A DNA stretch of 64,000 nucleotides from Peribacillus simplex (GCF_030123325.1 NZ_CP126106.1:1454001-1518000), one strand, 5' to 3'. Shown: positions 45,324 to 54,445, counted from the first letter of the stretch. A program made the numbers and translations. The notes: generated by a model from the letters alone, not told the origin.

Positions 45324-45343
45324 TCTGTATAGGAGGAAATAAT

Positions 45344-46474
45344 GTGAAAATAAATCCTTTTGCCGAGATCCGGCGTGATTTGCATCAAATACCGGAGATA
45401 GGATTCAAAGAATTCAAGACGCAGCAATACCTACTGAATTACATAACGAAACTGGCCCAGGAGCGAATGGAAATAGAAACTTGGCGGACTGGGATATTCG
45501 TGAAAGTGAAGGGAATGAATCCGCGAAAAACAATTGGCTACCGGGCTGATATTGACGGATTGCCGATAAAAGAGGAAACCGGATTGCCGTTCGCATCCAA
45601 CCACGAGGAATATATGCATGCCTGCGGTCATGATTTTCATATGAGCATAGGTTTGGGATTATTGACATATTTCACCGAAAATCCGATTGATGATGACTTG
45701 CTATTCATCTTCCAGCCTGCGGAAGAGGGTCCTGGCGGAGCTGAGCCAATGCTTAAATCGGAAACGATGAAAAAATGGAAGCCGGATATGATTCTTGCTT
45801 TACATATTGCCCCAGAGTACCCAGTTGGGACGATTGCCGTTAAAGAAGGGCTTCTATTTGCCAATACATCTGAATTATTCATCGATTTGAGGGGGAAAGG
45901 AGGACATGCAGCCTATCCGCATGAAACAAATGACATGGTCATTGCGGCATGTTCGCTCGTAGGGCAGCTGCAAACAATCGTTTCCAGGAATGTCAATCCA
46001 CTTGATTCGGCAGTCATTACAGTTGGAAAGATCACTGGAGGCACAGTTCAAAATATTATTGCGGAAACAGCGCGGTTAGAAGGCACAATACGCACCCTTA
46101 ACCCCGAATCGATGGTAAAGGTCAAGTCAAGAATAAAAGCGCTTGTGGATGGCCTGCAAGTGGGATATGAGTGCTTGGCTGAAATCGACTATGGCGCGAT
46201 GTATCACCAGGTGTATAATGAAGAACGGTTGACCCGGGAATTCATGGAATTTACAGAGAAGTCAACTGATGTTCATTTGCATCGCTGTACGGAAGCGATG
46301 ACTGGTGAAGATTTTGGTTATATGTTAAAGGAAATTCCAGGATTCATGTTCTGGCTGGGGGTTTCATCGGATTACGGATTGCACCACGCTAAGTTAAGTC
46401 CGGATGAAACTGCGATAGAACTCGCGATCAATCACTTAACGGACTATATAACGTTTAAAGGAAGCGAAGCGTGA
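45344..46474 (+). CDS. dapL: N-acetyldiaminopimelate deacetylase
   Basis: 376 residues from a GTG at 45344, seven bases after AGGAGG. An M20-family amidohydrolase: the metal ligands appear in YMHACGHDFHMSIGLG and FQPAEEGPGGAEPM, and the dimerisation domain follows (GKGGHAAYPHETNDMV). In Bacillus this enzyme removes the acetyl group after PatA transamination to give LL-diaminopimelate. The symbol dapL is used for this B. subtilis gene (ykuR); the name also denotes an unrelated aminotransferase elsewhere. Confidence 0.92.
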   Translation: MKINPFAEIRRDLHQIPEIGFKEFKTQQYLLNYITKLAQERMEIETWRTGIFVKVKGMNPRKTIGYRADIDGLPIKEETGLPFASNHEEYMHACGHDFHMSIGLGLLTYFTENPIDDDLLFIFQPAEEGPGGAEPMLKSETMKKWKPDMILALHIAPEYPVGTIAVKEGLLFANTSELFIDLRGKGGHAAYPHETNDMVIAACSLVGQLQTIVSRNVNPLDSAVITVGKITGGTVQNIIAETARLEGTIRTLNPESMVKVKSRIKALVDGLQVGYECLAEIDYGAMYHQVYNEERLTREFMEFTEKSTDVHLHRCTEAMTGEDFGYMLKEIPGFMFWLGVSSDYGLHHAKLSPDETAIELAINHLTDYITFKGSEA

Positions 46475-46516
46475 ACATGCTCTAAAGAGAGAACGAATGA
46501 CGTTGGAGGGCTTATT

Positions 46517-47176
46517 GTGAAAAAAGAATTTGCGGTGATTGGACTTGGCCGTTTTGGCGGCAGCATAGTCAAGACATTAGCTGAAGAAGGATTAGGGGTT
46601 CTGGCTATCGATGCTGACGAAGATCGAGTGAATGAATTTGCCAGAATAGCTTCACATGCCATAGTAGGGGATACGACAGATGAAAATGTACTGAGAAACA
46701 TAGGGATTCGGAATTTTGATCACGTCATTGTAGCGATTGGCGAGAATATTCAAGCTAGTATATTGACGACTCTCATGCTTAAGGAATTGGGTGTCGGGAA
46801 TGTTACGGTTAAAGCGCAAAATGATTATCATGAGAAGGTTCTTCGTAAAATCGGGGCTGACTATGTCGTTCACCCCGAACGAGATATGGGGAGAAGGATT
46901 GCCCATAATATCGTCTCCAATAATATTCTCGATTATTTGGAGCTTTCTGATGAACACTCCATCGTCGAAATTGTTGCAAGCCAAAAGATGAATGGAAACT
47001 CGATATTTGACCTTGATATCCGTGCTCATTATGGGCTGAATATAGTCGCGATCAAAAGAGGGAACGATATAAATGTCTCCCCACAAGCGAGCGATTTAAT
47101 TCATAAAGGTGATATATTGATCGTCATCGGCGCGGATTCGGACATCAATCGCTTTGAAAAAAAAATTGTGGAATAA
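46517..47176 (+). CDS. ktrC: potassium uptake gating protein KtrC
   Basis: 219 residues from a GTG at 46517, seven bases after GGAGG. The RCK-N Rossmann domain has AVIGLGRFGGSIVKTL and the acidic end of strand two in AIDADEDRV; the RCK-C domain (about 135-219) is the c-di-AMP-binding part in B. subtilis KtrC. It gates the KtrB/KtrD membrane channel, whose gene is not in this window. It follows the dap genes by 42 bp and may be read through from them. Confidence 0.93.
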   Translation: MKKEFAVIGLGRFGGSIVKTLAEEGLGVLAIDADEDRVNEFARIASHAIVGDTTDENVLRNIGIRNFDHVIVAIGENIQASILTTLMLKELGVGNVTVKAQNDYHEKVLRKIGADYVVHPERDMGRRIAHNIVSNNILDYLELSDEHSIVEIVASQKMNGNSIFDLDIRAHYGLNIVAIKRGNDINVSPQASDLIHKGDILIVIGADSDINRFEKKIVE

Positions 47177-47220
47177 GCAAGGCTTGCTCAATTTCGGGCA
47201 GCGCGCACTTTTTATCCACA

Positions 47221-47252
47221 AAAAAGCCCAGCCATCAATGGCTGGGCTTTTA
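47221..47252. terminator. bidirectional terminator between ktrC and rnjA
   Basis: AAAAGCCCAGCCA and TGGCTGGGCTTTT form a long perfect stem with A and T runs at its ends. Confidence 0.9.
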
Positions 47253-47255
47253 ATA

Positions 47256-48926
47256 TTATTGGACTTCCATGATGATCGGCAGGATCATTGGACGGCGTTT
47301 AGTTTTTTCATATAGGAATGGAGATAAAGTGTCTGTAATTTCATTTTTAATTTCAGACCATTGTGTAGTTTTGCGGTCCATCACCTTATTTAAATGCTTA
47401 GTTATCAGGGATTGAGCATCGCTGATAAGGTCTCCTGATTCTCTCATATAAACAAATCCGCGTGAGATGATGTCAGGTCCGGATGCAATTTTGAATTCCT
47501 TCATATTGATGCTGACAACGACAACGACAAGGCCTTCCTCGGAAAGGATCCGACGATCACGGAGAACGATATTACCGATATCCCCGATGCCGCTTCCATC
47601 GATATAAACCGAACCTGAAGGGATTTTACCAGCGATTTGTGCTGTGTTTTCACTTAAGGAAAGCACTTCACCATTATCCATGATAAAGCAATTTTCTTCC
47701 GGAACTCCGCAATCGACTGCATGGCGGGCATGTAGTTTTTGCATACGGTATTCACCATGGATGGGCATGAAGAATTTTGGTTTTATCAAACGAAGCATCA
47801 GCTTTTGTTCCTGCTGTCCGCCATGTCCTGATGTATGAATGTCATTCAAAGGACCGGAAATGACGTCTGCTCCTGCACGATATAATTGATTGATCGTTCT
47901 GGAAACACTGATTGTGTTACCTGGGATAGGTGAAGATGAAAATACTACAGTATCACCAGGAATGATTTGAATCTGACGGTGAGTGCCATTCGCTATGCGC
48001 GATAGAGCTGCCATCGGTTCACCTTGACTGCCTGTACAAAGGATGGTTACTTTATTCGCCGGCATACGATTCAATTGCTGTACATCGATAAATGTATCTT
48101 TAGGCGCTACGATATAACCAAGATCTTGTCCGATTGATATGGCTGAATCCATGCTTCGGCCAAAAACGGCTATTTTACGACCGTTAGCTACGGCTGCTTC
48201 AACAACTTGCTGAAGGCGATGGATGTTCGATGCAAACGTTGCAAAAATAATCCGGCCGTCAACCTTACGGAAAATGTCTTGAATGGTATCGCCGACACGG
48301 CTTTCGGACATAGTAAAGTTCTGCACTTCACTATTTGTGCTATCCGAGAGTAAGCACAATACACCTTCTTTACCGATTTCAGCCATCTTGGTCAGGTTTG
48401 CAGGTTCGCCCACTGGTGTGAAGTCGAATTTAAAATCACCAGTATGGACAATTTGTCCAGGTGGTGTTTTTACAACGATTCCATAAGAATCAGGGATACT
48501 GTGAGTTGTGCGGAAGAATGAGACGGACGTTTTCCGGAACTTGATCACTTCATCTTCACTGATTTCTATCATGGTTGTCTGACGTAAAAGGCCGTGTTCT
48601 TCCAATTTATTACGAAGCAGTCCAAGTGCCAGTTTCCCGCCGTACACAGGGACATTCACTTTTCTAAGTAAATAAGGAATCCCGCCAATATGGTCTTCAT
48701 GGCCATGGGTAATGAAAACACCTTTAATTTTATCTACATTTTTCTCTAAATAGCTGTAATCTGGAATCACATAGTCAATACCGAGAAGCTCATCTTCAGG
48801 AAATTTAATTCCAGCATCGATGATGATGATTTCATCTTGAAACTGAACAGCATATGTGTTCTTACCGATTTCGCCTAAACCGCCCAGGGCGAATACAGCT
48901 GTTTGATCGTTTTTTACGAATTTCAT
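47256..48926 (-). CDS. rnjA: ribonuclease J1
   Basis: 556 residues. The metallo-beta-lactamase core with THGHEDHIGGIPYLL (near residue 75), the beta-CASP domain (STNSEVQNFTMSESRVGDTI onwards, with CTGSQGEPMAAL) and the C-terminal domain match RNase J1, the 5'-3' exo/endonuclease of mRNA decay and rRNA maturation. GGAGCTATAATTT precedes the ATG. It follows rpoY by three bases, the conserved Firmicute arrangement. SR1P, whose gene lies 13 kb away, was reported to promote the GapA-RNase J1 interaction in B. subtilis. Confidence 0.96.
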   Translation of the reverse strand: MKFVKNDQTAVFALGGLGEIGKNTYAVQFQDEIIIIDAGIKFPEDELLGIDYVIPDYSYLEKNVDKIKGVFITHGHEDHIGGIPYLLRKVNVPVYGGKLALGLLRNKLEEHGLLRQTTMIEISEDEVIKFRKTSVSFFRTTHSIPDSYGIVVKTPPGQIVHTGDFKFDFTPVGEPANLTKMAEIGKEGVLCLLSDSTNSEVQNFTMSESRVGDTIQDIFRKVDGRIIFATFASNIHRLQQVVEAAVANGRKIAVFGRSMDSAISIGQDLGYIVAPKDTFIDVQQLNRMPANKVTILCTGSQGEPMAALSRIANGTHRQIQIIPGDTVVFSSSPIPGNTISVSRTINQLYRAGADVISGPLNDIHTSGHGGQQEQKLMLRLIKPKFFMPIHGEYRMQKLHARHAVDCGVPEENCFIMDNGEVLSLSENTAQIAGKIPSGSVYIDGSGIGDIGNIVLRDRRILSEEGLVVVVVSINMKEFKIASGPDIISRGFVYMRESGDLISDAQSLITKHLNKVMDRKTTQWSEIKNEITDTLSPFLYEKTKRRPMILPIIMEVQ

Positions 48927-48929
48927 AAA

Positions 48930-49139
48930 TTATAGCTCCAATACTTTGTAATCTTCATTTTGTTTTTCGTATTCTAAATATGCTCCGGTTACGGGTAATA
49001 CGATTTCTACGTTATAAGGTTCCTTTTTTAATTTTAAACGAACGTCACGAACGGATTCACCTTCGACAAACATTGTTTTAGTATTCTCCCTGATGGGAAC
49101 CTCTGATATGGTTACTTGATAGTATACCTTAAAAACCAT
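48930..49139 (-). CDS. rpoY: RNA polymerase epsilon subunit
   Basis: 69 residues, the exact length and wording of the Firmicute-specific epsilon subunit (VFKVYYQVTISEVPIRENTK at the start, YEKQNEDYKVLEL at the end). Epsilon is a small Gp2-like fold that binds RNA polymerase. GAGGAGAG lies six bases before the ATG. It is first in an operon with rnjA. A TATAAT at about 49179-49184 (minus strand) may be its -10 element, but the -35 is weak. Confidence 0.93.
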   Translation of the reverse strand: MVFKVYYQVTISEVPIRENTKTMFVEGESVRDVRLKLKKEPYNVEIVLPVTGAYLEYEKQNEDYKVLEL

Positions 49140-49640
49140 TTTAATCTCTCCTCACTTGTTTGCATTGCTTTTTTCATTATATATAAAAACAACAATTTTT
49201 TCATGTTTTTCAACATCATGTAAAAATAAACCCAGCTCCGCCATAAAAACGGAAGGGGTTTGATGAATTAAATATACCAATGTATAAAAGTATATAAAAA
49301 AATAGAAAATAGATGGCCAATTCTGGTATCAATCCAATTGTGTCTTCCTCTATCTTATATCCTATCCGTTTTTGCCATGTGTAAAACTTAAATCATGGGA
49401 TCTTTTTTTCGTAAACGATTTCTTTCTAATTAATGCCGTACGACTGTGTACAGCGTTTCATGAAAACACCACGACTCATATCTTAATTGAAATATGTATT
49501 CACCTGACCATAAAAGCCAAGATAGAAAGAATGCTTAACAAGAACTTTACAACAAGGAAGAAGCCCTCCGCAAGTTTTTGAAGGGCTATCCGAAAAAAAT
49601 TCGCATATGGATGACGGCCAAGACAGGAATGAGTGGCAAA
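49140..49640. other. gene-poor gap upstream of rpoY
   Basis: About 500 AT-rich bases. It holds the rpoY promoter region on its left, an imperfect hairpin at about 49232-49262, and AGCCCT/AGGGCT at about 49562-49586, which is terminator-like. No known riboswitch or plausible gene was found; one 69-codon open frame here lacks a ribosome binding site. Confidence 0.4.
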
Positions 49641-49712
49641 TCATGCGATAGATTTTTTTCTTAAAAGATCATTCCACTGTTTAGCAAGCTTTTTACGAAG
49701 CTTTTTTAACAT
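49641..49712 (-). CDS. 23-residue cationic amphipathic peptide (candidate)
   Basis: An open frame of 24 codons: MLKKLRKKLAKQWNDLLRKK then SIA. AAGGGAG lies ten bases before the ATG and a promoter (TTTACA, 16 bp, TACAAT) ends about 24 bases before it, so the unit looks expressed. The peptide has nine Lys/Arg among 23 residues with Leu spaced every three to four positions, giving an amphipathic helix. Possible roles include a membrane-active peptide, a small regulatory protein or an RNA-binding peptide. No homologue is known to me. The spacing of promoter and site implies a very short leader. Confidence 0.5.
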   Translation of the reverse strand: MLKKLRKKLAKQWNDLLRKKSIA

Positions 49713-49736
49713 GGCGATCACGCTCCCTTAATTATT

Positions 49737-49764
49737 ATTGTATAGGATTATTCAATAATGTAAA
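49737..49764 (-). promoter_or_regulatory. SigA-type promoter for the small peptide gene
   Basis: On the minus strand TTTACA and TACAAT are separated by 16 bp, close to the vegetative consensus TTGACA-17-TATAAT. Confidence 0.5.
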
Positions 49765-50043
49765 TACGTCTTTACAGGTACTTGGCCCATTTTTGAAAAA
49801 AAAGGCTCATTCAAACAAGCAGTTGGGATTTAGGAGGCAAGAAGGATGGGGAAAGTATTCTAAGGAAGCCTGAGTTGTTCTATTAAGCATAGTATATGCC
49901 CATTCATGAATAAAAAACGTGAATTGAGTGGAATCCGGTTGTGTTACTTGACTTATCTTGTTACTTGACTTATCTTGATGACAATTATTAAATGGGTACA
50001 TATTAAAAAAGGAAAAAATGAATGAATTGGAAGTGAATCGTTA

Positions 50044-50811
50044 GTGAAAATCGTATTCTTTGATATTGACGGAACATTGCTTGATCACGAAAAAAAGTTA
50101 CCTGCTTCAACAAAAAAAGCCATTAAGCAACTGCAGGATAGCGGGGTTTTTGTAGCGATTGCCACAGGAAGGGCTCCGTTTATGTTCGAATCTTTAAGGG
50201 AAGAGCTTGGCATCGATACATTCGTAAGTTTCAATGGACAATACGTTGTTTTTGAAGGGAAAGTCGTTTATAAAAACCCTTTGAGCATACCTGAGATAAA
50301 GAGGCTCCACGAACATGCTGAAAAAAATGAAATACCGATCGTTTTCATGAATGAGGAGACGATGAAATCGAGTGTTCCACATCATAGCAGAATTGAAGAA
50401 GCATTAAGCAGCCTGAAGTTTCCCCACCCTGAACATGTGGCAGATTTTTATGAGGACCATGATATATACCAAGCCTTATTATTCTGTTCGGAAGATGAAG
50501 AAGGGAACTTTGTTGGGCAATATGATGACTTTCATTTCATCAGATGGCATGAGTATTCAACGGATGTACTTCCATTCGGGGGTTCAAAAGCTGAAGGCAT
50601 TAAAATATTAATGGAAAAAGTCGGTTTTGCTCTGGAGGATGTTTACGCCTTTGGAGATGGCCTAAATGATATAGAGATGTTAAAAGTAGCGGGATATGGC
50701 GTGGCAATGGGGAATGCCGGTCAACTTGTGAAGCAAGAGGCCGACTTTGTAACGAAGGATGTCGATGATGATGGCATACTTTTTGGTTTGAAGGAACTTG
50801 AACTGATATAA
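50044..50811 (+). CDS. ykrA: Cof-type HAD hydrolase, YkrA-like
   Basis: 255 residues from a GTG at 50044 (weak site GGAAGTGA). Motif I FFDIDGTLLDHE at the N-terminus supplies the nucleophilic Asp; motif II ATGRAP, the conserved Lys in GGSKAEGI and motif IV FGDGLNDIEML follow. The cap lies between motifs II and III, as in the Cof/IIB subgroup of sugar-phosphate and cofactor phosphatases. B. subtilis has ykrA next to def (ykrB), as here. Confidence 0.9.
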   Translation: MKIVFFDIDGTLLDHEKKLPASTKKAIKQLQDSGVFVAIATGRAPFMFESLREELGIDTFVSFNGQYVVFEGKVVYKNPLSIPEIKRLHEHAEKNEIPIVFMNEETMKSSVPHHSRIEEALSSLKFPHPEHVADFYEDHDIYQALLFCSEDEEGNFVGQYDDFHFIRWHEYSTDVLPFGGSKAEGIKILMEKVGFALEDVYAFGDGLNDIEMLKVAGYGVAMGNAGQLVKQEADFVTKDVDDDGILFGLKELELI

Positions 50812-50815
50812 AAAA

Positions 50816-50848
50816 CAAAACCCCCGTCAGCCAACAGACGGGGGATTT
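50816..50848. terminator. bidirectional terminator between ykrA and def
   Basis: CCCCCGTC and GACGGGGG pair across eight bases. The minus-strand side has a strong T run for def; the plus-strand T run is short. Confidence 0.85.
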
Positions 50849-50858
50849 GCTTATTATG

Positions 50859-51413
50859 TTACCTTTCCACCGCAATTGAATTTTCCGGAATGGCATAGGG
50901 GTCTTCCGGATTGATATGATCATAAAACATGATTCCATTAAGGTGATCGATTTCATGTTGAAAGCAAATGGCTGCGATGCCTTTCAGGCGGAGTTGAACC
51001 GATTTTCCTTCCAGGTCCGTACCCACAACCGTTATTCGAGCATAACGGGGCACATAACCGGAAACGGGACGATTTACGGAAAGGCAGCCTTCTCCGGATG
51101 TCAAATATGCTTTTTCCACTGAATGGCTGATCAGTTTAGGGTTGAAAAGTGCATAGCTATACAGTTGACCATCGTTTTCTTTCAAATGAACCGCGATCAT
51201 CCTTTTTGAAACATTCACCTGTGGTGCAGCCAAGCCAATTCCTGCCCTTAACCCGTATAGTGCAGCAATATCGGGCTTCTGGCTGTTTTGGACATATTCC
51301 ATCAAGCTGACTAAAAGTTGCTTATCTTCATTTGATGCCGGAAGCGGAACCTCTGCCGCGACTTGCCTTAAGATTGGATCGTCTTCATTAACAAAATCAT
51401 CCATGGTAAGCAT
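50859..51413 (-). CDS. def: peptide deformylase
   Basis: 184 residues with all three deformylase motifs: GIGLAAPQVN (about 58-67), EGCLSVNRP (about 109-117, cysteine metal ligand) and HEIDHLNGIMFYD (about 152-164, HExxH). It removes the formyl group from nascent proteins. The insert around TSGEGCLSV and the overall length are those of type II (Gram-positive) enzymes. It corresponds to the ykrB gene of B. subtilis by position. Confidence 0.96.
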   Translation of the reverse strand: MLTMDDFVNEDDPILRQVAAEVPLPASNEDKQLLVSLMEYVQNSQKPDIAALYGLRAGIGLAAPQVNVSKRMIAVHLKENDGQLYSYALFNPKLISHSVEKAYLTSGEGCLSVNRPVSGYVPRYARITVVGTDLEGKSVQLRLKGIAAICFQHEIDHLNGIMFYDHINPEDPYAIPENSIAVER

Positions 51414-51653
51414 AATCTTTCACCCCACAAAAATTCTTATAATATGTATAGGATTATTTTAACAAAAAAAATACTGAAAGTTAATGGATGAACTAATGAA
51501 AGAAAAATGGAAGGGATGGAATCAAGTCATTCATTCCTATCCCGGCCATTATATTATTTGCGTGTTGAGGTCTATTTTAAAAAAATAAATCATTTTTTGT
51601 GAATCAGGGTAGATAGTTAACATTTTCGGGTAAAGGTAATAGTAATTATCTGG

Positions 51654-51809
51654 TTAGCACAAGCACGCGCCGACAATGATCAACAGAATGAACAGGACAA
51701 TGATTAGAGCGAAGCCGCTTCCAAAGCCGCAGCCTCCACCATCACCATAACCATAGCTGGGTGCAACGGAAACCGGATAACAACATTCCTGGTTGTAACC
51801 TCCATACAT
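51654..51809 (-). CDS. YjcZ family sporulation-type small membrane protein
   Basis: 51 residues from the ATG at 51809, nine bases after GGAGG. Cys/Tyr/Gly-rich N-terminal half (YGGYNQECCYPVS, GDGGGCGFGSG) and a C-terminal hydrophobic helix FALIIVLFILLIIVGACLC, the hallmark of YjcZ/YrzQ-like peptides. They are abundant in spore formers and thought to sit in spore membranes. Six cysteines are unusual for such a short protein. Confidence 0.82.
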   Translation of the reverse strand: MYGGYNQECCYPVSVAPSYGYGDGGGCGFGSGFALIIVLFILLIIVGACLC

Positions 51810-52019
51810 AATTTCATACCTCCGTTTTTGTATTATTAAAATGCTGACCATTCTGATTTGAAACGGTCCCTACAGCCTATGCAGTAAGGTTTAAAGGGTG
51901 TAGGCTAGAGCCCAGTAATGAAAAAAACCTGTTCGGAATATGATTGTAACAAGTGTCTGCGGCTAATAAGTTAATTTAGAGAATATGAATCTTCGAAGTA
52001 CTATCAGAAGGAGCTGTCT

Positions 52020-52682
52020 ATGTTGAATCGTTTTGGTCCATATGTTATTTTACTTCTTTCTTTAGTGATCTTGACTGGTTGTTTTAATGGTTCACCGGAA
52101 GAAAGAATCCACAAAATCCTAGAGAAAACTGCAGAAAAGGAAAGTGATTTCACCGAGCATCAAGAGCCTCTTAATGATTTGGAGAAAAAAGAAAAAGAAA
52201 AATATGAGAAAATCATTAAACTTGGTTTGGATGATTATGAACAGATCGTCGAGCTTTCAGATGAAGCCGCCAAGAATATCGACCAAAGGGAAAAAATAAT
52301 TGAAAAGGAACAAAGCAGTATGCAATCCTCAAAAGAACAATTCAATCAGATAGATGAACAAATCGGGAAAATAGAGGATAAAAAAATAAAAAAAGAAGCG
52401 ACTGAAATGAAAAAAGTCATGAGTGAGCGCTATAGCACCTACGATGATTTATATGATGCATATCAACAAAGTCTTGCTTATGATCGTGAATTATATGAAC
52501 TATTTAAAAAAGAGGATTTGAAAATGGATGAATTACAAGTGCAAATCGAGAAAATAAATACCTCGTATACAAAAGTATTGAAAGCGAATGAGGAATTTAA
52601 TGCATTAACGGAAAAATCAAATCAAAAAAAAGAAAGTTTTTATGATAGTTCCGGCATAGAAATGGCTGATTCAACAAAATAA
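52020..52682 (+). CDS. ykyA: YkyA-like coiled-coil lipoprotein
   Basis: 220 residues. AAGGAG lies six bases before the ATG. Signal peptide with lipobox LTGC near residue 22 (VILTGCFNGSPEERIHK), then an almost entirely helical, Lys/Glu/Gln-rich region with heptad character, typical of extracytoplasmic coiled coils. It lies directly before the pdh operon, as ykyA does in B. subtilis, which supports the name. Function unknown. Confidence 0.85.
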   Translation: MLNRFGPYVILLLSLVILTGCFNGSPEERIHKILEKTAEKESDFTEHQEPLNDLEKKEKEKYEKIIKLGLDDYEQIVELSDEAAKNIDQREKIIEKEQSSMQSSKEQFNQIDEQIGKIEDKKIKKEATEMKKVMSERYSTYDDLYDAYQQSLAYDRELYELFKKEDLKMDELQVQIEKINTSYTKVLKANEEFNALTEKSNQKKESFYDSSGIEMADSTK

Positions 52683-52693
52683 TATAAATAATG

Positions 52694-52730
52694 ATGGGCT
52701 GTGATTCTCACTCACAGCCCATATTTTGTT
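52694..52730 (+). terminator. intrinsic terminator of ykyA
   Basis: ATGGGCTGTGA and TCACAGCCCAT form an 11-bp perfect stem, followed by ATTTTGTT. Confidence 0.8.
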
Positions 52731-52789
52731 CAATCCAGTTCATTTATGGACTGAAAAAATCTAGAATGGTCTTTTTTTGTGCAAAAAGC

Positions 52790-52818
52790 TTGATGCGGAA
52801 TTTTCATACCTGTACTAA
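52790..52818 (+). promoter_or_regulatory. candidate promoter in the pdh leader
   Basis: TTGATG and TACTAA separated by 17 bp. It is about 510 bp before pdhA; other promoters nearer pdhA are possible (for example TTAATT at 53103 with TATAAA), so this is tentative. Confidence 0.3.
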
Positions 52819-52856
52819 AAAAAAACGATAATCAAAATTCTAACAGCAGACTTATA

Positions 52857-52870
52857 TGAAAGCGTTTGAA
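52857..52870 (+). promoter_or_regulatory. cre-like site
   Basis: TGAAAGCGTTTGAA agrees with the CcpA cre consensus TGWAANCGNTNWCA at all but the two positions before the final A. It lies in the long gap before pdhA. It may be functional with CcpA/HPr(Ser-P). Confidence 0.4.
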
Positions 52871-52879
52871 TATTTTTTT

Positions 52880-52892
52880 GGAATATTATTCC
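52880..52892. promoter_or_regulatory. perfect 13-bp palindrome GGAATATTATTCC
   Basis: A perfect inverted repeat ten bases after the cre-like site in the 640-bp gap before pdhA, a possible operator. No other gene is supported between 52683 and 53326; a further hairpin AAAGCAAA/TTTGCTTT lies at 53259-53279 close to pdhA. Confidence 0.35.
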
Positions 52893-53326
52893 GAAGGCTC
52901 AAATGCCTATAGTTAAAGCGGTTTTGGAATCGTTCAGATATGCTGGGGGATTTAAATGTTATCCTTCGCCATCCTTAAATTGAAATTTAGGGGAAATTTA
53001 ATAGTACAGTTGTAAAGTGAAAACTAATACAGAGAAGAAGAATGAGTATTAGAAATTCTATTAAATCAAAATTATAAGGAACTCCAAGTGATTGACTTGA
53101 TGTTAATTCATCTTGTAAACTTAATCTATAAAAATTCTTGTATCATTTTCCTTGATTTTTTTTATGGTACAGAATAAGATTGAGACATATTAAGCATATC
53201 CACGTTTGAGGATTGGTCTTAAGGGAAAAATAAAAGAATGAATTGTTGAAGAAACTAAAAAGCAAACTATTTTTGCTTTATAGAATAATAATAGCAAACC
53301 TTTTTAATGAAAGGATGAGGTGCCAA

Positions 53327-54442
53327 ATGGCTCAAAAAACTAAACAAGCTAAAATTAATGTTCAGGATCAGCTTAAGAAAGTAGAAGAACAATTTGAAAC
53401 TTTTCAAATTTTAAATGAAGAGGGAGAAGTCGTTAATGAAGCGGCAATGCCTGATTTAAGTGACGAACAATTGCAAGAATTAATGCGTCGTATGGTTTAT
53501 ACACGCATCTTGGATCAACGTTCCATATCACTGAACCGCCAAGGAAGATTAGGTTTCTATGCACCGACTGCCGGTCAAGAAGCATCTCAGATCGCTTCAC
53601 AGTATGCTTTGGAAAAAGAAGATTTCATTCTGCCTGGCTACCGTGATGTTCCGCAAATCGTTTGGCATGGCCTTCCGCTTTGGCAAGCATTCTTATTCTC
53701 CCGGGGACATTTTAAGGGAAATCAAATTCCTGAAGACGTCAATGTAATTTCCCCTCAAATCATTATCGGTGCTCAATATGTCCAAGCTGCAGGAGTTGCT
53801 CTTGGGTTGAAGAAACGCGGGAAAAAAGCTGTAGCCATCACATATACAGGTGACGGCGGAACCTCACAAGGTGACTTCTATGAGGGAATTAACTTTGCAG
53901 GTGCATATAAAGCGCCGGCTATCTTCATCGTGCAAAATAACCGTTTCGCAATCTCGACGCCGGTTGATTTGCAATCAGCAGCGAAAACATTAGCCCAGAA
54001 GGGTGTGGCTGCAGGTATCCCTGGCATCCAAGTTGATGGTATGGATGCGTTAGCCGTTTATACAGCCGTTAAAGAAGCGCGTGAACGTGCAATTAATGGT
54101 GAAGGCCCTACATTGATTGAAACATTAACTTACCGTTATGGTCCGCATACGATGGCTGGGGATGACCCGACACGTTACCGTACTTCCGAAATGGATAACG
54201 AGTGGGAACTGAAAGATCCATTGGTTCGTTTCCGCAAGTTCTTGGAAAACAAAAAACTTTGGAATGAAGAATTAGAGAACGAAACGATAGAAAAAGCAAA
54301 AGACGATATTAAAGAAGCAATCAAATTGGCAGATGCAGAACCTAAGCAAAAGGTTACAGACCTTATTGAAAACATGTATGAAGAAATGCCTTATAACTTA
54401 AAAGAACAATATGAAATTTATAAAGAGAAGGAGTCGAAGTAA
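53327..54442 (+). CDS. pdhA: pyruvate dehydrogenase E1 component, alpha subunit
   Basis: 371 residues from the ATG at 53327, after GATGAGGTG; 28 upstream codons of open frame were excluded. The thiamine diphosphate motif GDGGTSQGDFYEGINFAG ending in NN is intact (about 180-208), and the phosphorylation-loop-like YRYGPHTMAGDDPTRYR is present. With PdhB it decarboxylates pyruvate and loads acetyl onto the lipoyl domain of PdhC. First gene of pdhABCD; the operon gaps are 3, 121 and 3 bp. Confidence 0.97.
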   Translation: MAQKTKQAKINVQDQLKKVEEQFETFQILNEEGEVVNEAAMPDLSDEQLQELMRRMVYTRILDQRSISLNRQGRLGFYAPTAGQEASQIASQYALEKEDFILPGYRDVPQIVWHGLPLWQAFLFSRGHFKGNQIPEDVNVISPQIIIGAQYVQAAGVALGLKKRGKKAVAITYTGDGGTSQGDFYEGINFAGAYKAPAIFIVQNNRFAISTPVDLQSAAKTLAQKGVAAGIPGIQVDGMDALAVYTAVKEARERAINGEGPTLIETLTYRYGPHTMAGDDPTRYRTSEMDNEWELKDPLVRFRKFLENKKLWNEELENETIEKAKDDIKEAIKLADAEPKQKVTDLIENMYEEMPYNLKEQYEIYKEKESK

Positions 54443-54445
54443 GCC

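Noticed and set aside
46475..46516. c-di-AMP (ydaO-type) riboswitch before ktrC
   Set aside because: Only about 40 bp separate dapL and ktrC, too short for the aptamer.
49372..49581. 69-codon plus-strand open frame in the gap upstream of rpoY
   Set aside because: No ribosome binding site, unusual composition, and it overlaps a terminator-like hairpin.
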